Below are positions 22,337-34,538 of a stretch of 64,000 nucleotides of DNA, one piece after another. Under the pieces are notes generated by a model that searched no databases, was not told the origin of the DNA, and saw only the letters and a list, made by a program, of their open reading frames with translations. Origin of the DNA: Nannobrachium achirus (lineage: Eukaryota > Chordata > Actinopteri > Myctophiformes > Myctophidae). Each line of letters opens with the position of its first letter. The first letter of the stretch is position 1. Location of the stretch: the NCBI GenBank assembly GCA_963921795.1, contig OY997656.1, positions 57,125,222 through 57,189,221 of the forward strand, read 5' to 3'. Made by a program: the position numbers and the translations under genes.

Positions 22337-24682
22337 AGGGGAAGACCACCCATTTTCAATATTGAAATATGTGTCCCAATCTCCCCAGGAGCCAGTCATT
22401 GCAATTTTTTTCATTTTCATTTTTTCATTTCATTTGAAAGCTGGGGATCATAGCTACAAAATGATATATTGGTTGTGGAGATTGACCCAACAGTTTTGAA
22501 GATATGGCTTATAGAATGATGCCATGCTGAAATAGTACTTTTGAGATATTCAAGTTTTAAATAAATTTCTAACCTGCAATGACCTGACTCCGCCACATGG
22601 GGAGCAATCTTCAATTCAATCTTCAATTCAAAGAAGCTTTATTGGCATGAGAACACAAACGTTTACACAGTGGTGGAAAAAGTACCAACATAATAAAGTA
22701 AAGTATCAATTCTGCAATGTAGAATCACTCTGTTACAAGTAAAAGTCCAGAATAAAAAATGTACTTGAGTAAAAGTACAAAAGTATTGGTATCCAAATGT
22801 ACTTAAAGTACCAAAAGTAAAAGTACAAAATGTTTGAAAATAGCAGATCTACAAGCTCACAACGCGTCGCACCGCAATGCGTTGTGAGCTTGTAGATCGT
22901 CTATTTTCAAATAGCCTTGGTATAACATAGGGCTAAAGTGGTTTATGTATGTTTTAAACTTTAGTTATTGCTCTCTAAAAAGATAATGCCACAACAGCAT
23001 CTCAAGCATTATTGGGCTAAATGTAAAGACGCTACAGTGCGCCAACCGTGAAGCAGTTTAACCAATTTGCTACATACGTCTACACAAACGGTCAGATTAC
23101 AAAGATAAATTGCTTAGTGAAGGCTCACAGATGTCACCATAGGGTACGCTCCAGCAGAATGTCCCGTAATGATCGTATTATTTAATGAGGAGCATTTTAA
23201 TCCGATCGGTCGTCGTTTCCTTAAAAAGGTATTAATGTATCTAAGTGCAGTACACCTCGCAACCGATGGGGTCGCATGGCTGAAAAACAACAGAAAATGG
23301 CATCTGATCGGATTAAAATGCAGTTTATTAAACAATACGAAAGATACGGGTAATTCTGCTTGAGCGTACCATACTGTGACATCTGTGAGACTTCAGTAAG
23401 CACGTTATCTTTGAAATATGAAGGTTTTTGTAGACGTACGTAGCAAATAGGATTAACTGCTCAACACGAGGTTGAAGTGAACATATTACGTGTGCAACAG
23501 GGCTAACTGTGCTAAATGTAGCATAATCTGTTTGTGTAACTTCAGTCAGAAGGATTATTTGACCTGATAATAAAACACAATCTACAGGCTTAACCGCCTC
23601 GCGTTGTGAGCTTGTAGAAGAGAGCAACAATAGAGTTGGGTCACGTTTTATTTGTTTATAGCCTGCAGCTAGCGCTGCAGCTAGCGCTAGCTAACGCTAG
23701 CTAGCGTTAGCCGTTAGCCACTCATAGCCAGTCAACCAGAATAGTCTACTCTAAAGTCAACTTTCCGACGGCGAGTGAACGATTGCATTCCATCCATGTT
23801 TTCTTGGCTGTCAATTTATTGTCCAAAAAAACAAACACCCTGAACGTTAGAATTAGATAGTTTAGGACGACACTGATCTATTCAATGCTAAGCTAACTCA
23901 GTGACAAAGGAAGCTTCCGCACCGGAGCTTCACAGAAGACAAACGCATACGTCACAGACGCCTCCAGGCATTAACGGATCATTTCACCAGCGTAGAAGAA
24001 GAAACAGCGGAAGAACGGCGGAAGAATAATAAATAATAATACACAAAATCATACATTACGTGGTTAATAATTGTTCATTTGGAACACACGTGGCATTAAA
24101 TTAATGGGATAAATACTGTGGGTTGCTTCGCTAAGTAATGGAGTCCCGATATTACCGCATTTGGCTACAAACGGCTAACAAAGGCTGGCTAGTTAGCATT
24201 TTAGCTAATATAAACTGGGAGGACTAACAGAATTATGTACCGATCTCTCACATTAATTAAAAAAAGTCTTATTTACATGCAGAGTTAAGCTCTGGCGTTT
24301 AAGTGAAATGTAGCCTAGATATTATGAGATGCTGTTGTGGCATTAAAAAAAAAAGAGCAAAAAAAAAAACAAAAATCATTTTGGCTACAGGGAATAATGA
24401 CAGTCCCCGAGATGACTAGCTGCTGGGGGTGCTGGGACACATATGTTATTAATATACCTTAGAGGAGTTGTGTGAAAATAGAAAAAAAGTTCCCCCCCCA
24501 AAGTACAACTTGATGACATCACACCATTGCACTTTACAATACAAACCCCAAAATCAGTCTTCCAGTTCTAGGCAACACAGAAGGGGGGGGGGGGGGGGGG
24601 GGGACTTTTTTTCCACACCAATCCTCTAAGTTATATTGATGACATACAGTAGTTCAATATTGAAAATGGGTGGTCTTCCCCT
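22337..24682. mobile_element. 2.35-kb composite element with TTAA target duplication
   Basis: The termini AGGGGAAGACCACCCATTTT and their inverse are followed by TTCAATATTGAA on both sides. TTAA flanks at 22333-22336 and 24683-24686. ZNF-A and ZNF-C keep the uninterrupted site (CAGTCATTTAAGTGCT at 3764). The inside holds a hAT-like segment with the hairpin at 22833-22910, a fold-back at about 23030-23500, a GCTAGC-rich tract (23660-23715) and a poly-G. No transposase is visible. Confidence 0.8.
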
Positions 24683-24686
24683 TTAA

Positions 24687-25574
24687 GTGCTTTGTAAAGA
24701 GTGCATTCACTCAAAGGGAGACATTTAACAGACCCACCCTCCTCTCTTCATTCTCAAACGATACGGAGACGATGTCTGTCGCATATGTGTGATGCCGGCC
24801 TACTGATCCTGTCAACAGAGGCCTTCCATTACGACTCGACTTTTGGAGATATTTTCCTGATCCTTTGTTTTTTTTTATTTTTCTTTATATACAATACAAC
24901 GTTAAAGAAATTCGGTTTAGTTGTTAATAGTAAATGTTTGTTATTTCATTTTGTGTTTTAGCTGGGTATTTCAAAATATCTCGGTGGTATTAACCTATAT
25001 TGTAGTAGAAAGTATCATCACACCATTGAAATGAACCTACCAAGATGGCTACACCTCCATTGAAAGGTTCCTCAAGCTATAAATTACCCTTTAAAGTTCA
25101 TTCCATATCAAATGTAGGTAGAGCTATTTTTTTTCTTCTAGATTGTTAGTTTTTATATTATGATTTAATGTGATTTGTACAAGAGTACTCTTTGTACAAG
25201 AATACATTCCCAATGAATGCCTGCCCAATTAACCCAATTAACTAAAGGAAATCATTTTCATATGTATTCATTATGAATGAAGACATTAGCTGTTACACTT
25301 AATGGAATATCTTTGATCCTTATTAAGTTATATTACTTAATTATTGTGATATGATGGCAAATAAAAGCCTATTGAAAGCATTCATACTCACTCATCATTG
25401 ATATCACACAAACACATCCACTACGATTTATTATTATGCTATTATTATCAGGAAGGTGAACGATAAGCTATGTTGTTTAACCATGAATTTCACATTTTTC
25501 TTTTTTTTTCTTTTCTTTCCATTGTCTCTTCCAAAATTGTCTTGAATTGGATTGACTCTACTCATCGTGTTACC

Positions 25575-25607
<33 letters not shown>

Positions 25608-26400
25608 CTCAAAGACAGCGCCCCGTTGCCAACAAAGGGCATTGTGGTATTGCATCTGAAATGGCTTGGAATTAGAGACAGACAGAACATGAAATTTGAA
25701 TATCCGATTGGTTGTTTAGGCTAAAACCTGTATAAAACAGTATTATGGACCAATATTTATAAAAAAATATATATATTTTGAAAAGCAGAATTTGTTTTGG
25801 AGGCAGGAGTCAGATTACATTTTAGTATTACCATCACCGGATTACAGTTATAGTTAGTAGCAAGCAGGAGATGCACACACATCCAACGGTACTGGATCAA
25901 AAATGGAGATACTGAAAAGGAAAGTAGGTCTGCACACTGTCTTAATGCTCCTCAAATAAGACCTGGAACACATTATTATGCATTATTACTTAAACCATTA
26001 TTGTATACTTTAACTAATGAAATATAGCAGATATACATTATCTCTGGGCGAGGCGTCCAGAATGAGTGCAGGACTGAATTTATCAAAACCTCTTTGGGAA
26101 GCACAACGTATGGGGCACACAAGTGGCAGGTGGTGTCATTAATTACTCCACGCCAATCAATTGTGTGACAGTTTACACTTTAGGCACTTTTAATCCAAAA
26201 CGACTTACAATAAGCAGGTAATACATCAATATAATAAGCAAGATAATATGTCAGTATATCAACAACAATACAACAAATGCTTAGGAATATCAATCTAGAA
26301 AGAATAATACTAACAGGTTGACCACGCACCTAATCAGTAAAATAACGTCTTAAACCTAAAAATGCTATTTAGCTTCATGTGTGATCATCATAGGAACACC
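24687..26400 (+). other. 3' flank of ZNF-B (duplicon, continued)
   Basis: Collinear with 3767-6420 and 45945-47810. No gene is seen. Confidence 0.75.
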
Positions 26401-27156
26401 TATAGAAAGCACTATGACAAATTGTCACAAAACGTGTTTGTCTCGACTTATGTCAGACAGGTGGTTTCCCATTTATATTATGTATTGTGATGTCAGGTGA
26501 AGCTTGACCAATCCTCAGGCTTCCACCACTCCTCCATTGAACTCAATGGATTGTTGTTTTATTTTTAAGTTAATCTAGAAAGAATAAATAAACCGGTGCT
26601 GAAATTTGGCACGTTAGAATAAGACAACTCTGAACTCCTGTAAAAAAATTAAAATTAAAAAAAGATTGAACCAGGCTTTCTTTGGTAGTTGGTCTCTGTG
26701 CCAACCCTCTGATATAGTTGCATATTTTCCAAAACAATAATAATAATAAAATAATCAATGAATAAAACACATTTGTAATGGCAATTTCCACCTGTGCATT
26801 AAGTCACAGGTAGCATGGCAGTGATCCTACACAGTAGACAACAGTGATACACCAGTGTAGATCTTGTTTAGCTTTTTCATCATCTGATTTAACCCTTCAC
26901 CCAATCAGACATCATGAAAACCCTGATATTGTGACATCACCCTTTCCCCCCACTCTGATTGGCTCCCCATTAGAGTCAACGGCAACCACACTTGCATCTT
27001 TCTAGTTGTAGTTGTAATGAACAAATCATTGATATGACATGTCCAGTGTTGGTTCTGCAGTGATTATGTCCTATATGGACTGTCTCTGTGTGATTGTCTG
27101 GCTGTGGTCTGCTGCTAAGAACGCTGTGCTCCTGTGTTCTGATGTCCTGATTACTT
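26401..27156. other. No gene recognised
   Basis: Unannotated. A short stretch at 26495-26555 (GTGAAGCTTGACCAATCCTC and CCATTGAACTCAATGGA) is also found at 59728-59775, so it belongs to a dispersed repeat. Confidence 0.5.
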
Positions 27157-27425
27157 CTAAAGGGATATTTAACTTAAACACTTTTGTCATTTTATCGTCT
27201 AATCAGGCTTTTGGGAAGGTTTTTGAATTTCTTCATTCAGTATTTAGATATTTGATATTTGATTGATTCATTTCCCCCCATTCCCCCCCTTCCAGGAACT
27301 TCCTATACAAACCCATTATAACTTCAAACTCCATTTTAACCCATGTTTTTCTTGTGACTCCTGACACCTTCCAAATATGTGAGCAGCCGTGTTTTTTCGA
27401 TATATATATACACATATATATACAT

Positions 27426-27467
<42 letters not shown>

Positions 27468-27868
27468 TTTTATAGATTTCTATTAATCTTTTGGGGAAAT
27501 GAAAATTATTAAATACAATAAAAGATTATAAAAATAAATGAAAAAACGTTATCGAAGTTATAATGGGTTTGTATAGGAAAGTCCTGGAAGGGGGAAATGA
27601 ATATCAAATATTTAAAGGAGCTATAGTCAACTTTTTCTTGAAAAACGGATGCTAAAATAGCTTATTTTTTTATAAAATATTTTCGAAACATTATTTTTAT
27701 TTTAGCATCCGTTTTTCAAGAAAAAGTTGACTATAGCTCCTTTAAATACCGAATGAAGAAATAAAAAAATAAAAAAAAAACTTTCCTGGGTTTTCCCAAA
27801 AGCCTGATTAGACGATAAAATGACACAAAAGTTTTTATTTTTTTTGGAAAGTAAAATATCCCTTTAAA
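27157..27868. mobile_element. Element with ~170-bp inverted arms
   Basis: The left arm 27158-27330 and right arm 27545-27867 are inverse copies (for example CTTCCTATACAAACCCATTA and its complement). The outer ends are AAAGGGATATTT and AAATATCCCTTT-like. The loop contains a (TA)n run (27405-27463). The right arm is split by a smaller MITE. Confidence 0.7.
27616..27741. mobile_element. 126-bp palindromic MITE, TTAA target duplication
   Basis: The arms AGGAGCTATAGTCAACTTTT and their complement form an almost perfect hairpin. TTAA at 27612-27615 and 27742-27745. It is nested in the arm of the larger element. Confidence 0.8.
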
Positions 27869-28363
27869 TAACCACCCAGTGCTGTCAAATCTAGAGCTTA
27901 CTAGGACCTTACTCAACCTCTTAGTTGACCTTGTGCCCGTGATTTGTACTGTCATGAAACTGCACCTTTTTCCGTTGGAAACTTAAATAAATTCTCCAAT
28001 GAATAAAATCAATACAAAATCAATAAAAAAGACCTGCCACCAAGTGTCCAATAAATAATACAACAACCTAAACAATAATATGCCAACCTCATAATGGCTC
28101 CTACTAAAATAATAAGTAGAGACACCAGACCCATTCTGTCATTCTGGGATTCACAATCATCCCCAAACCTATGGGGAATTATATATTATAACATAATTAT
28201 AACATATTCATCAAAGAAATATTGGCTTGTTAGATTTACCAAATAAGCCACTGCGTTTTTTTTTTGTTTTTTTTACGAGACAGCAATGCTGGTAATAAGC
28301 CAACATGGCAACACTGACTGTCATGTAATCTACTATGTATTCAGTGACAGTTGCACCCCTCCT

Positions 28364-28376
28364 CCACCAGGGGGCG
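28364..28376 (+). promoter_or_regulatory. CTCF-like motif
   Basis: CCACCAGGGGGCG matches the core CTCF consensus. It lies between ZNF-B and ZNF-C. Function is inferred from the motif only. Confidence 0.35.
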
Positions 28377-28762
28377 AAATGCACCAAGGCATCAGGTCAA
28401 CAGTGCAGCGACTGGATCCTTCCTTGCCCATGCGTGAAACACGCAGTGTTGCCATGTCTGCTTATTATAAGTGACTTCGGGCTTTATTTTCTGTAAAGTT
28501 CCCTGTAAATATTGGTTAGTTGTTTGTGGGTTGCGAGGTTTTGGGGCCTGTTAAGTGTAGTTGTTTATTTGGACTACTGTTGTTTAAACCAGTGGTTATC
28601 AAACATTTTCATGTCAAGGTAATTGTATACGTATCTGCATCTGAGAACATTTGTGATTTACAATTTTTTTTCCTCCCCCATAAGTTTCTTTTGAGGATAG
28701 CATATCTAAAAATGGGAAAGTTTGTGAACTTGTAGATCTGCTATTTTCCAACAGCCAAACTA

Positions 28763-28965
28763 TTGATTGATTGATTGATTGATTGATTGAAGACTTTATT
28801 AGAAGTTTGCATAGGAAAAGGTGCAGTTTCATGACGGTAGAGTTCACTGGTACAAGGTCAACTAAAAGGAGATTCTATATGCACAGGAGGAAACCATTAA
28901 AGTATCTCATATAACATCGAATGACAGATGGATAGATCACAGTAGGCCTACTATGCAGTAGATCA
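28763..28965 (-). mobile_element. LINE 3' end fragment, inverted
   Basis: (TTGA)n followed by AGACTTTATTAGAAGTTTGC is the inverse of the tail of the LINE copies at 12790 and 37090. It is interrupted by the hAT element starting at 28974. Confidence 0.75.
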
Positions 28966-28973
28966 GGGGTCTC

Positions 28974-29432
28974 AAACTGGCGGCCCGGGGGCCATTTGCG
29001 GCCCGCGAGACGATATTTTGTGGCCCCCACCTTAATATTAAAGTTTAATGTTAGTGCGGCCCGCGAGTTTTATATGAACCTCAAAACAGTTAATAATACA
29101 GTACAGTTAGCAGTACAGTACAAGTTCCATAAGTTAAACACAACTTGTTTACACCAGGGTCCTTGATCATCTTATTTTGTGTTCATAAATAAAAAAAAAT
29201 ACATTTGAGAAGACTGATATGGGGAGATAGATACAGTAGTTGTAAGACTGGTATGAAACTACAGTATAATAATCAAACAAATGAGTGCACATGCACTCAT
29301 TTGTTTTATTAGTGAATGTGCACGCGCACATGCATGCGCTGCGAACACATGCATGTGCGCTGAGGCTGCGGCCCAGCCTCAGCCAGACTCTGCCTCCAGC
29401 GGCCCCAATGTAAATTGAGTTTGAGACCCCTG
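28974..29432. mobile_element. 459-bp hAT element
   Basis: The termini CAGGGGTCTCAAACT and its inverse (GTTTGAGACCCCTG) are flanked by the perfect 8-bp duplication CAGTAGAT (28966-28973, 29433-29440). The internal GCGGCCCGC-rich sequence is typical of non-autonomous hAT copies. Confidence 0.85.
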
Positions 29433-29498
29433 CAGTAGATAGTCAGAAAAAATAAAAATAACGAAAACTGCAGAAAAAAATATATAGCGTGAAGGTGA

Positions 29499-30268
29499 AA
29501 GGTGAAAGGTGAAGTGGCTACCCATTTTAACAAAACCTTTACCACCACAGCCCGTTCACTGGTCAAAAGACTGGTCGCCCCATCTGGGCGGTATGGTGAA
29601 GAATTTGTTAATACATTCTACAAAAAACTGGGCGTCAGTAAAGACAGCTTTAAACTTTCCACAGTGACAACTGATGAAGTGTTTAAAAAATTGAGCGCCC
29701 TACCTCAACACAAGGCCACTGGCCTTGATAAAATCCCAGCTAGATTTCTCAGAGATTCAGCCACCACCATTGCTCCAATCATTACCCACATAATTAACCT
29801 TTCCATCAAACAGGGTCATGTCCCCCAGGACTTCAAACTAGCAAAAGTAACCCCCCTGCATAAAAAAGGTAGCAAACTAGACCCTGGAAACTACCGCCCC
29901 GTTTCCATTCTTAGCTCCATATCCAAAGTCATGGAGAAAATAGTCTACGAACAGATTGCAAGATATCTCGATGAGAATAATCTGATTTACGAGTTTCAAT
30001 CTGGATTCAGAAAATCCCATTCCACTGACACATGCCTTCTCTATTTGACTGACCAAATCAAACGCGAAGCGGATCAGGGCAAGTATAGTGGCATGGTCAT
30101 GATGGACCTCCAGAAGGCATTTGACACCGTGGATCATGCTATTCTGATTGAGAAACTAAAAGCCATCGGTCTTGACAGCGCAGCAGTGAGCTGGATGCAA
30201 TCTTACCTGGTGGGGAGGGAACAGGTGGTGGAGATTAACGGTACCCTGTCCCCCCCCCTCCCAGTAAG
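29499..30268 (+). pseudogene. LINE copy B, reverse transcriptase 5' part
   Basis: The ORF covers the pre-RT and RT region: TTARSLVKRLVAPSGRYGEE, HKATGLDKIPARFL, LAKVTPLHKKGSKL, DPGNYRPVSILSSISK and LQKAFDTVDHAIL. It keeps the 9-C tract and correct frame, but is cut by the Ty3/gypsy insertion after TAAG 30265-30268. The rest resumes at 35811. The endonuclease domain is missing at the 5' end. Confidence 0.85.
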
Positions 30269-31540
30269 TGTAACAGGTTTGTTTGGGAGAGTTGTTACGA
30301 CTCTATGTTCAGATACCTCTTTACACCAATACAGAGTGAATGACAGACGACTGTATAAAATATATTCCTTTTTATTACAATATCTAAATCATAAATACAA
30401 ACAACTCATATGCAATAAAGGGTACCCTTTTGGAAACAATAAAATGTAAGCAACCTATTCAATTCATCAATGCAACAACAATAAAACAACAAGCAACATT
30501 AGTATAAAACGGTGGGAGGAAAGGGGCAAGGCAAGGTTAAGAATACCAACAGTTCAGTCCGGTCCGGTGGTGATTCCTGTCCGTGTTTTGCGTCTCGCCA
30601 CGGTAGTGACGAGGCGCACAATATAGTTCAGTCCGATCCGCAAAGTCCAGTGCGGGACCTCCGCGTCGCCGCTCGCCGGCGTCCTGCACGCAGCTGCTCC
30701 GCTGTAGGAGGAGGAGGAGAACGGTACAATAAGTGACAGCCCTTTAAGCAACCGGCACTTTCAAACTGTACAAACACACGCACGCTGGCGTGATCACTTT
30801 CCTTTATGAGGAGTAATGTAGGCCCATCAATAAATCTCAGCCACTGCTGCTCTGCCCGTCTGCCGTCGTCACGTCACTCGTCTGGCCCAGCAACACCTCG
30901 GACACACAACAGGACTCGAATCACTCTCCACAATAGTGCTCATAAAGAGCCTTTTAAACACGCCAGAGATGGAAAATAGTTACTTTCCTTTATCTGGACA
31001 ATAGAGAGCGTTGAACACTGCAGATATCATCGGCGATGGGAACTGGAGGAGACGGTCGGACCCACGGCTCGGTGAGGAGTGAAGTTTGGTCTGGTCCACT
31101 GGTACAGCGTGGAGAATAGAAGTTCTTGCCTACGACAAGTAGGGAGAAGAGAAGCGGCCACAGCGTGTGACCGACGGCAGCGGCAGCAGGAGTCTGTCTG
31201 GGTGGTGAGCGAGCCAGAGGTAGGAACTGACGTTGCTTTTATTAGGGCGTGAGTTTTCACTGGCGAATGAATGCCTTGCTTTCTGTCCCGTGTCTGAGAC
31301 TCTGCACACGGCTCTGTCGTCACACCTGACAGGTAAAGAATATACTGTGGCATAAAAGTTCATTGTCCATCGCTGTCATAGCGCACAGTACACGTCAAAA
31401 TATAACACAGAAATCAATAAATGATAATCAAAATCACAGCAAACTATAATAACTCCCAATATAAAATAACCAAGTCAGAATGCTTAACATTGGCCCGGTG
31501 CATTATCTGTGACACTTAAGGCATTATTCATCCTATGACA
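30269..31540 (-). repeat. 3' LTR of Ty3/gypsy element
   Basis: 1272 bp, ends TGTAACAGG...CCTATGACA on +. Differs from the other LTR near 30281-30284 and at 31244. Short ORFs inside are duplicated identically in both LTRs and are not genes. Confidence 0.95.
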
Positions 31541-31556
31541 CACCTCCCCCCTTTGT
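31541..31556 (-). other. Polypurine tract
   Basis: On the minus strand AAAGGGGGGAGGTG lies directly before the 3' LTR, the normal plus-strand primer of an LTR element. Confidence 0.8.
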
Positions 31557-31576
31557 CAGTTGTCGTCCCGACAACT

Positions 31577-33262
31577 CTAATCACCAAACCTGACTGGAGG
31601 CCTACCCCTCGTGGATCTCTGTGACCTTCGCAGAGGCTCTCCCTGACCTTGCTCCCGTCTATCAGCTGGGGCTATAGGTTGGTTTGCCTGGTCACCTTCT
31701 CTCGGACCTGTAGATGCTGTGGGCACAAAGGTCAGAGGTAACAATATTGGCCTATAATTAAGAACATTCGGATACGAGGGGCCAATTGTTTCAGTCTCTG
31801 GGGCTTGTTGTACCACTTCGGGGGGATTGAATGGACATGGTCGAAGGTGGTTCCGATGGATCGTCCTAACGGGTCCTTCTTTTCCTTCCGGCCTGATCTG
31901 GAAGACCGGCACACCAGGGCGTGATTGATCGAGGACAACATAAGGTTGAGGCTGCCAATGGGGTGCCAGCTTACCTTGCTCTCTGCGGCGGAAGTTACGC
32001 AAGAGTACTCGCTCTCCAGGCAACAAGGGGAGGTGTTTTGCTCTCTCGTCGAACCTGTCCTTGTCCCTCATTCTGTTTTCTCTCGTCTTAGCTGCCACCT
32101 GTTTGTAGACTCTCTGGAGCGTCTGGCTATGTTGGTGAACCCAGCCCTCTAGGTCATGTCTTTGGGGCAGTGTTGGTGCTCCTACAGCCGTCTCCACCGG
32201 CAGGCGGGCATGTCGGCCAAACATGACATAGTGTGGGGTCATTCCGGTGGTCTCGTGGGCGGTATTGTTGTACATCTGAAGCAGAGTAGGCAAGTGATCT
32301 GGCCAGTGTGCTTGGTCTTCCTGACTCAGTGATCCTAGGAGGGACAAAAGGGTCTTATTAAACCTTTCACAGGCGCCATTTCCCTGAGGCCTGTAAGGTG
32401 TGGTTCGGATCTTTGAGCATCCGTAGAGGCTGCACAGCTGCGCTACCAGGTTGGACTCGAACCCCGCCCCCTGGTCAGACAAGATGCGTTCCGGGCATCC
32501 CCAAGCCTGGATGAGGTGGCGCCAAAGGACACGGGTCGTGGTGGCTGCCGTCTGGTCCTTCGTAGGAATGGCCCACCCATACTTGGAGAATAAGTCTGTT
32601 ATGACCAACAAATACTGGTACGTGTCGCCGTGCCGGCCGAGAGACAAGTAGTCGATGGAAACGGTTTCCATAGGGTAAGAGGTGAAGATGGGGACCAAGG
32701 GTGCTCTTACTTCTGGGCCTCGTTTCTGTTGGACACAGCTGGCACACTGGGACGTCCATTCCTGCAGGTCAGTGGCCATCCCTGGCCAGTAAAAGTTCCT
32801 CCTCATCAAGGCTTCCATTTTGGCCACACCCATGTGGCCGGAGTTGTGGTACTTCTCCCACAGCTCTTTGGTCTTGCTTGAGGGTACCACGGTTTGGGAG
32901 AGGTTCAAGCCTGTATTGCGCTCCTGGGCTGTCCTCTTCAACACCCCTCCCCGGATGTGTAGGCGGCTCCATTCTCTCAAGAGGCGTCTCACCTCGGGGA
33001 GGCTGTCCTTCCGCTCGTCCGCTCCTGGGAGACGTTCTTCTGCAACCCACGCCTTCACTTGGGCCAGGGTTTGGTCTCCCTCCTGCCAGTCTCTCCACTG
33101 GTCTTCCGTGTCGGGGGTCGTCTCCGACTCTACTGCTCCGGCCGCAGCTTGAATGAATCCAGTCTCCTGTGGTAACCTGGACAAGATATCAGCGTTACGG
33201 TTGGCAGTACCTGGGCGGTATTTCAATTCAAAGTCAAAATTTGCAAGCTGGGCTGCCCAGCG
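31577..33262 (-). pseudogene. Ty3/gypsy integrase
   Basis: A long open stretch after an in-frame TAG (33263-33265). It starts with the tether WAAQLANFDFELKYRPG and NADILSRLP, then the zinc-binding HHCC module (H in YHNSGHMGVAKMEAL, C in CASC). The catalytic core follows with Asp in VSIDYLSLG, Asp in ILSDQGAGFES and Glu in NGACERFNKTLL. The C-terminal part ends in TIHRNHLRPCPF, typical of gypsy elements. It integrates element cDNA into host DNA. The core residues are all present, so damage is limited to the upstream stop. Confidence 0.9.
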
Positions 33263-34389
33263 CTATTCAAGGGCACCTAAGCGTGCTGTGTCTAAGTGCA
33301 CAAGGGGGTTGTTGTCAGTAAAAGCCAGGAACTTATTGCCCCACAAGTAGTCCTTAAACTTTTCTGTAACAGCCCACTTGAGGGCCAAAAACTCTAGTTT
33401 AAAGGAACTATAGTTTTGGTCATTTCTCTCTGTTGGGATTAAGCTTCTGCTGGCATAAGCAATTACCCTTTCTTTGCCATCCTGTACTTGCGATAACACG
33501 GCCCCCAAACCCCCTAGGCTAGCATCAGTGTACAGGTTAAAAGGCTTAGAGAAGTCTGCATAGGCTAAGACTGGAGCACTCACCAAAGCAGTCTTCAGGG
33601 CGTCGAATGCGATCTGGCAGTCCGGTGTCCAGTCAACACTTCTCCCTTTCTGCAACCCTGCAGTGCCTACTAGGAGGGCATTAAGGGGTGCAGCTACCTT
33701 GGAGAAGCCCTTTATATACCTCCTGTAGTACCCCACGAACCCTAGATATGAGCGAACCTGACTGACGGTTGAAGGGATGGCCCAGTCCCTTACAACGGCC
33801 GTCTTCCCAGGGTCAGTGGAGATTCCATCACTGGAGATTACATGGCCGAGGTAGGTGACCTTCCTCTGGAACAGGTGGCATTTCCGTGGTTGTAGCTTCA
33901 GGCCATGGGCTACCAACTTTTTGAAGACCTGCTCCAGGTGTTCAATATGGGTGTCAAAATCTGGTGAGTAGACTATGACATCGTCCAGGTAGATTAGGAG
34001 AGACTCATTCACCTGTCCGCCCAGGCATCGCTGCATCAGAAAGTTGCAGGCGCCTGGAAAGTTGCAGGCGCGTTGCATAGGCCGAAGGGCATCCTCTGGA
34101 ACTCATAGAGGCCCATGGGGGTGGTGAATGCAGTCTTCTCTCGGTCCTTCGGGTCCACGTCTACCTGCCAAAATCCACTGGCGAGGTCGAGAGTAGAGTA
34201 CCAGGCCGCTTGTTTTAGACTGGTGAGGGACTCTTCTATCCTGGGTAGGGGGTAGGCGTCCTTGTGGGTGAGGGCGTTGAGCTTCCTGTAGTCTACGCAG
34301 AAGCGCCAAGACCCATCTTTCTTCTTCACGAGGACAATTGGCGCTGCCCAAGGGCTGGAGCTTTCCTTGATGACATCAGTGTCCAACAT
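33263..34389 (-). pseudogene. Ty3/gypsy reverse transcriptase and RNase H, frameshifted
   Basis: RT begins near LDTDVIKESSSPWAAPIVLV and carries FCVDYRKLNALT and FGLCNAPATFQ. The catalytic YLDD is in LLIYLDDVIVYS (about 33980-34000). RNase H follows with LYTDASLGGLGAVLSQ. A 17-18-bp tandem duplication at 34038-34072 (GAAAGTTGCAGGCGCCTG repeated) shifts the frame between the two RT parts, and a TAG at 33263 separates RNase H from integrase. The N-terminal end of RT, protease and gag are absent. Confidence 0.9.
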
Positions 34390-34516
34390 GTTTTGGAGGA
34401 GCCCTCTCAGCTCTGGATACAGGCTCGGTGGAATCGGCCTGTAGCGCTAAGGGGTGCACCTTCAGGGTGTAATGCATTTTCATCTTCCATTCTGCTCTGT
34501 ATGGTGTGAAAGAGGT

Positions 34517-34534
34517 ATCCTGCCGACAACGCCA
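34517..34534 (-). other. Ty3/gypsy primer-binding site (tRNA-Ser-like)
   Basis: ATCCTGCCGACAACGCCA on +, four bases from the 5' LTR. It resembles the 3' end of tRNA-Ser and is identical to the TRIM site at 10601-10618. Confidence 0.8.
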
Positions 34535-34538
34535 CTTA

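Noticed and set aside
31925-33156. Plus-strand ORFs of 66-151 codons over the integrase
   Set aside because: Shadows of the minus-strand integrase.
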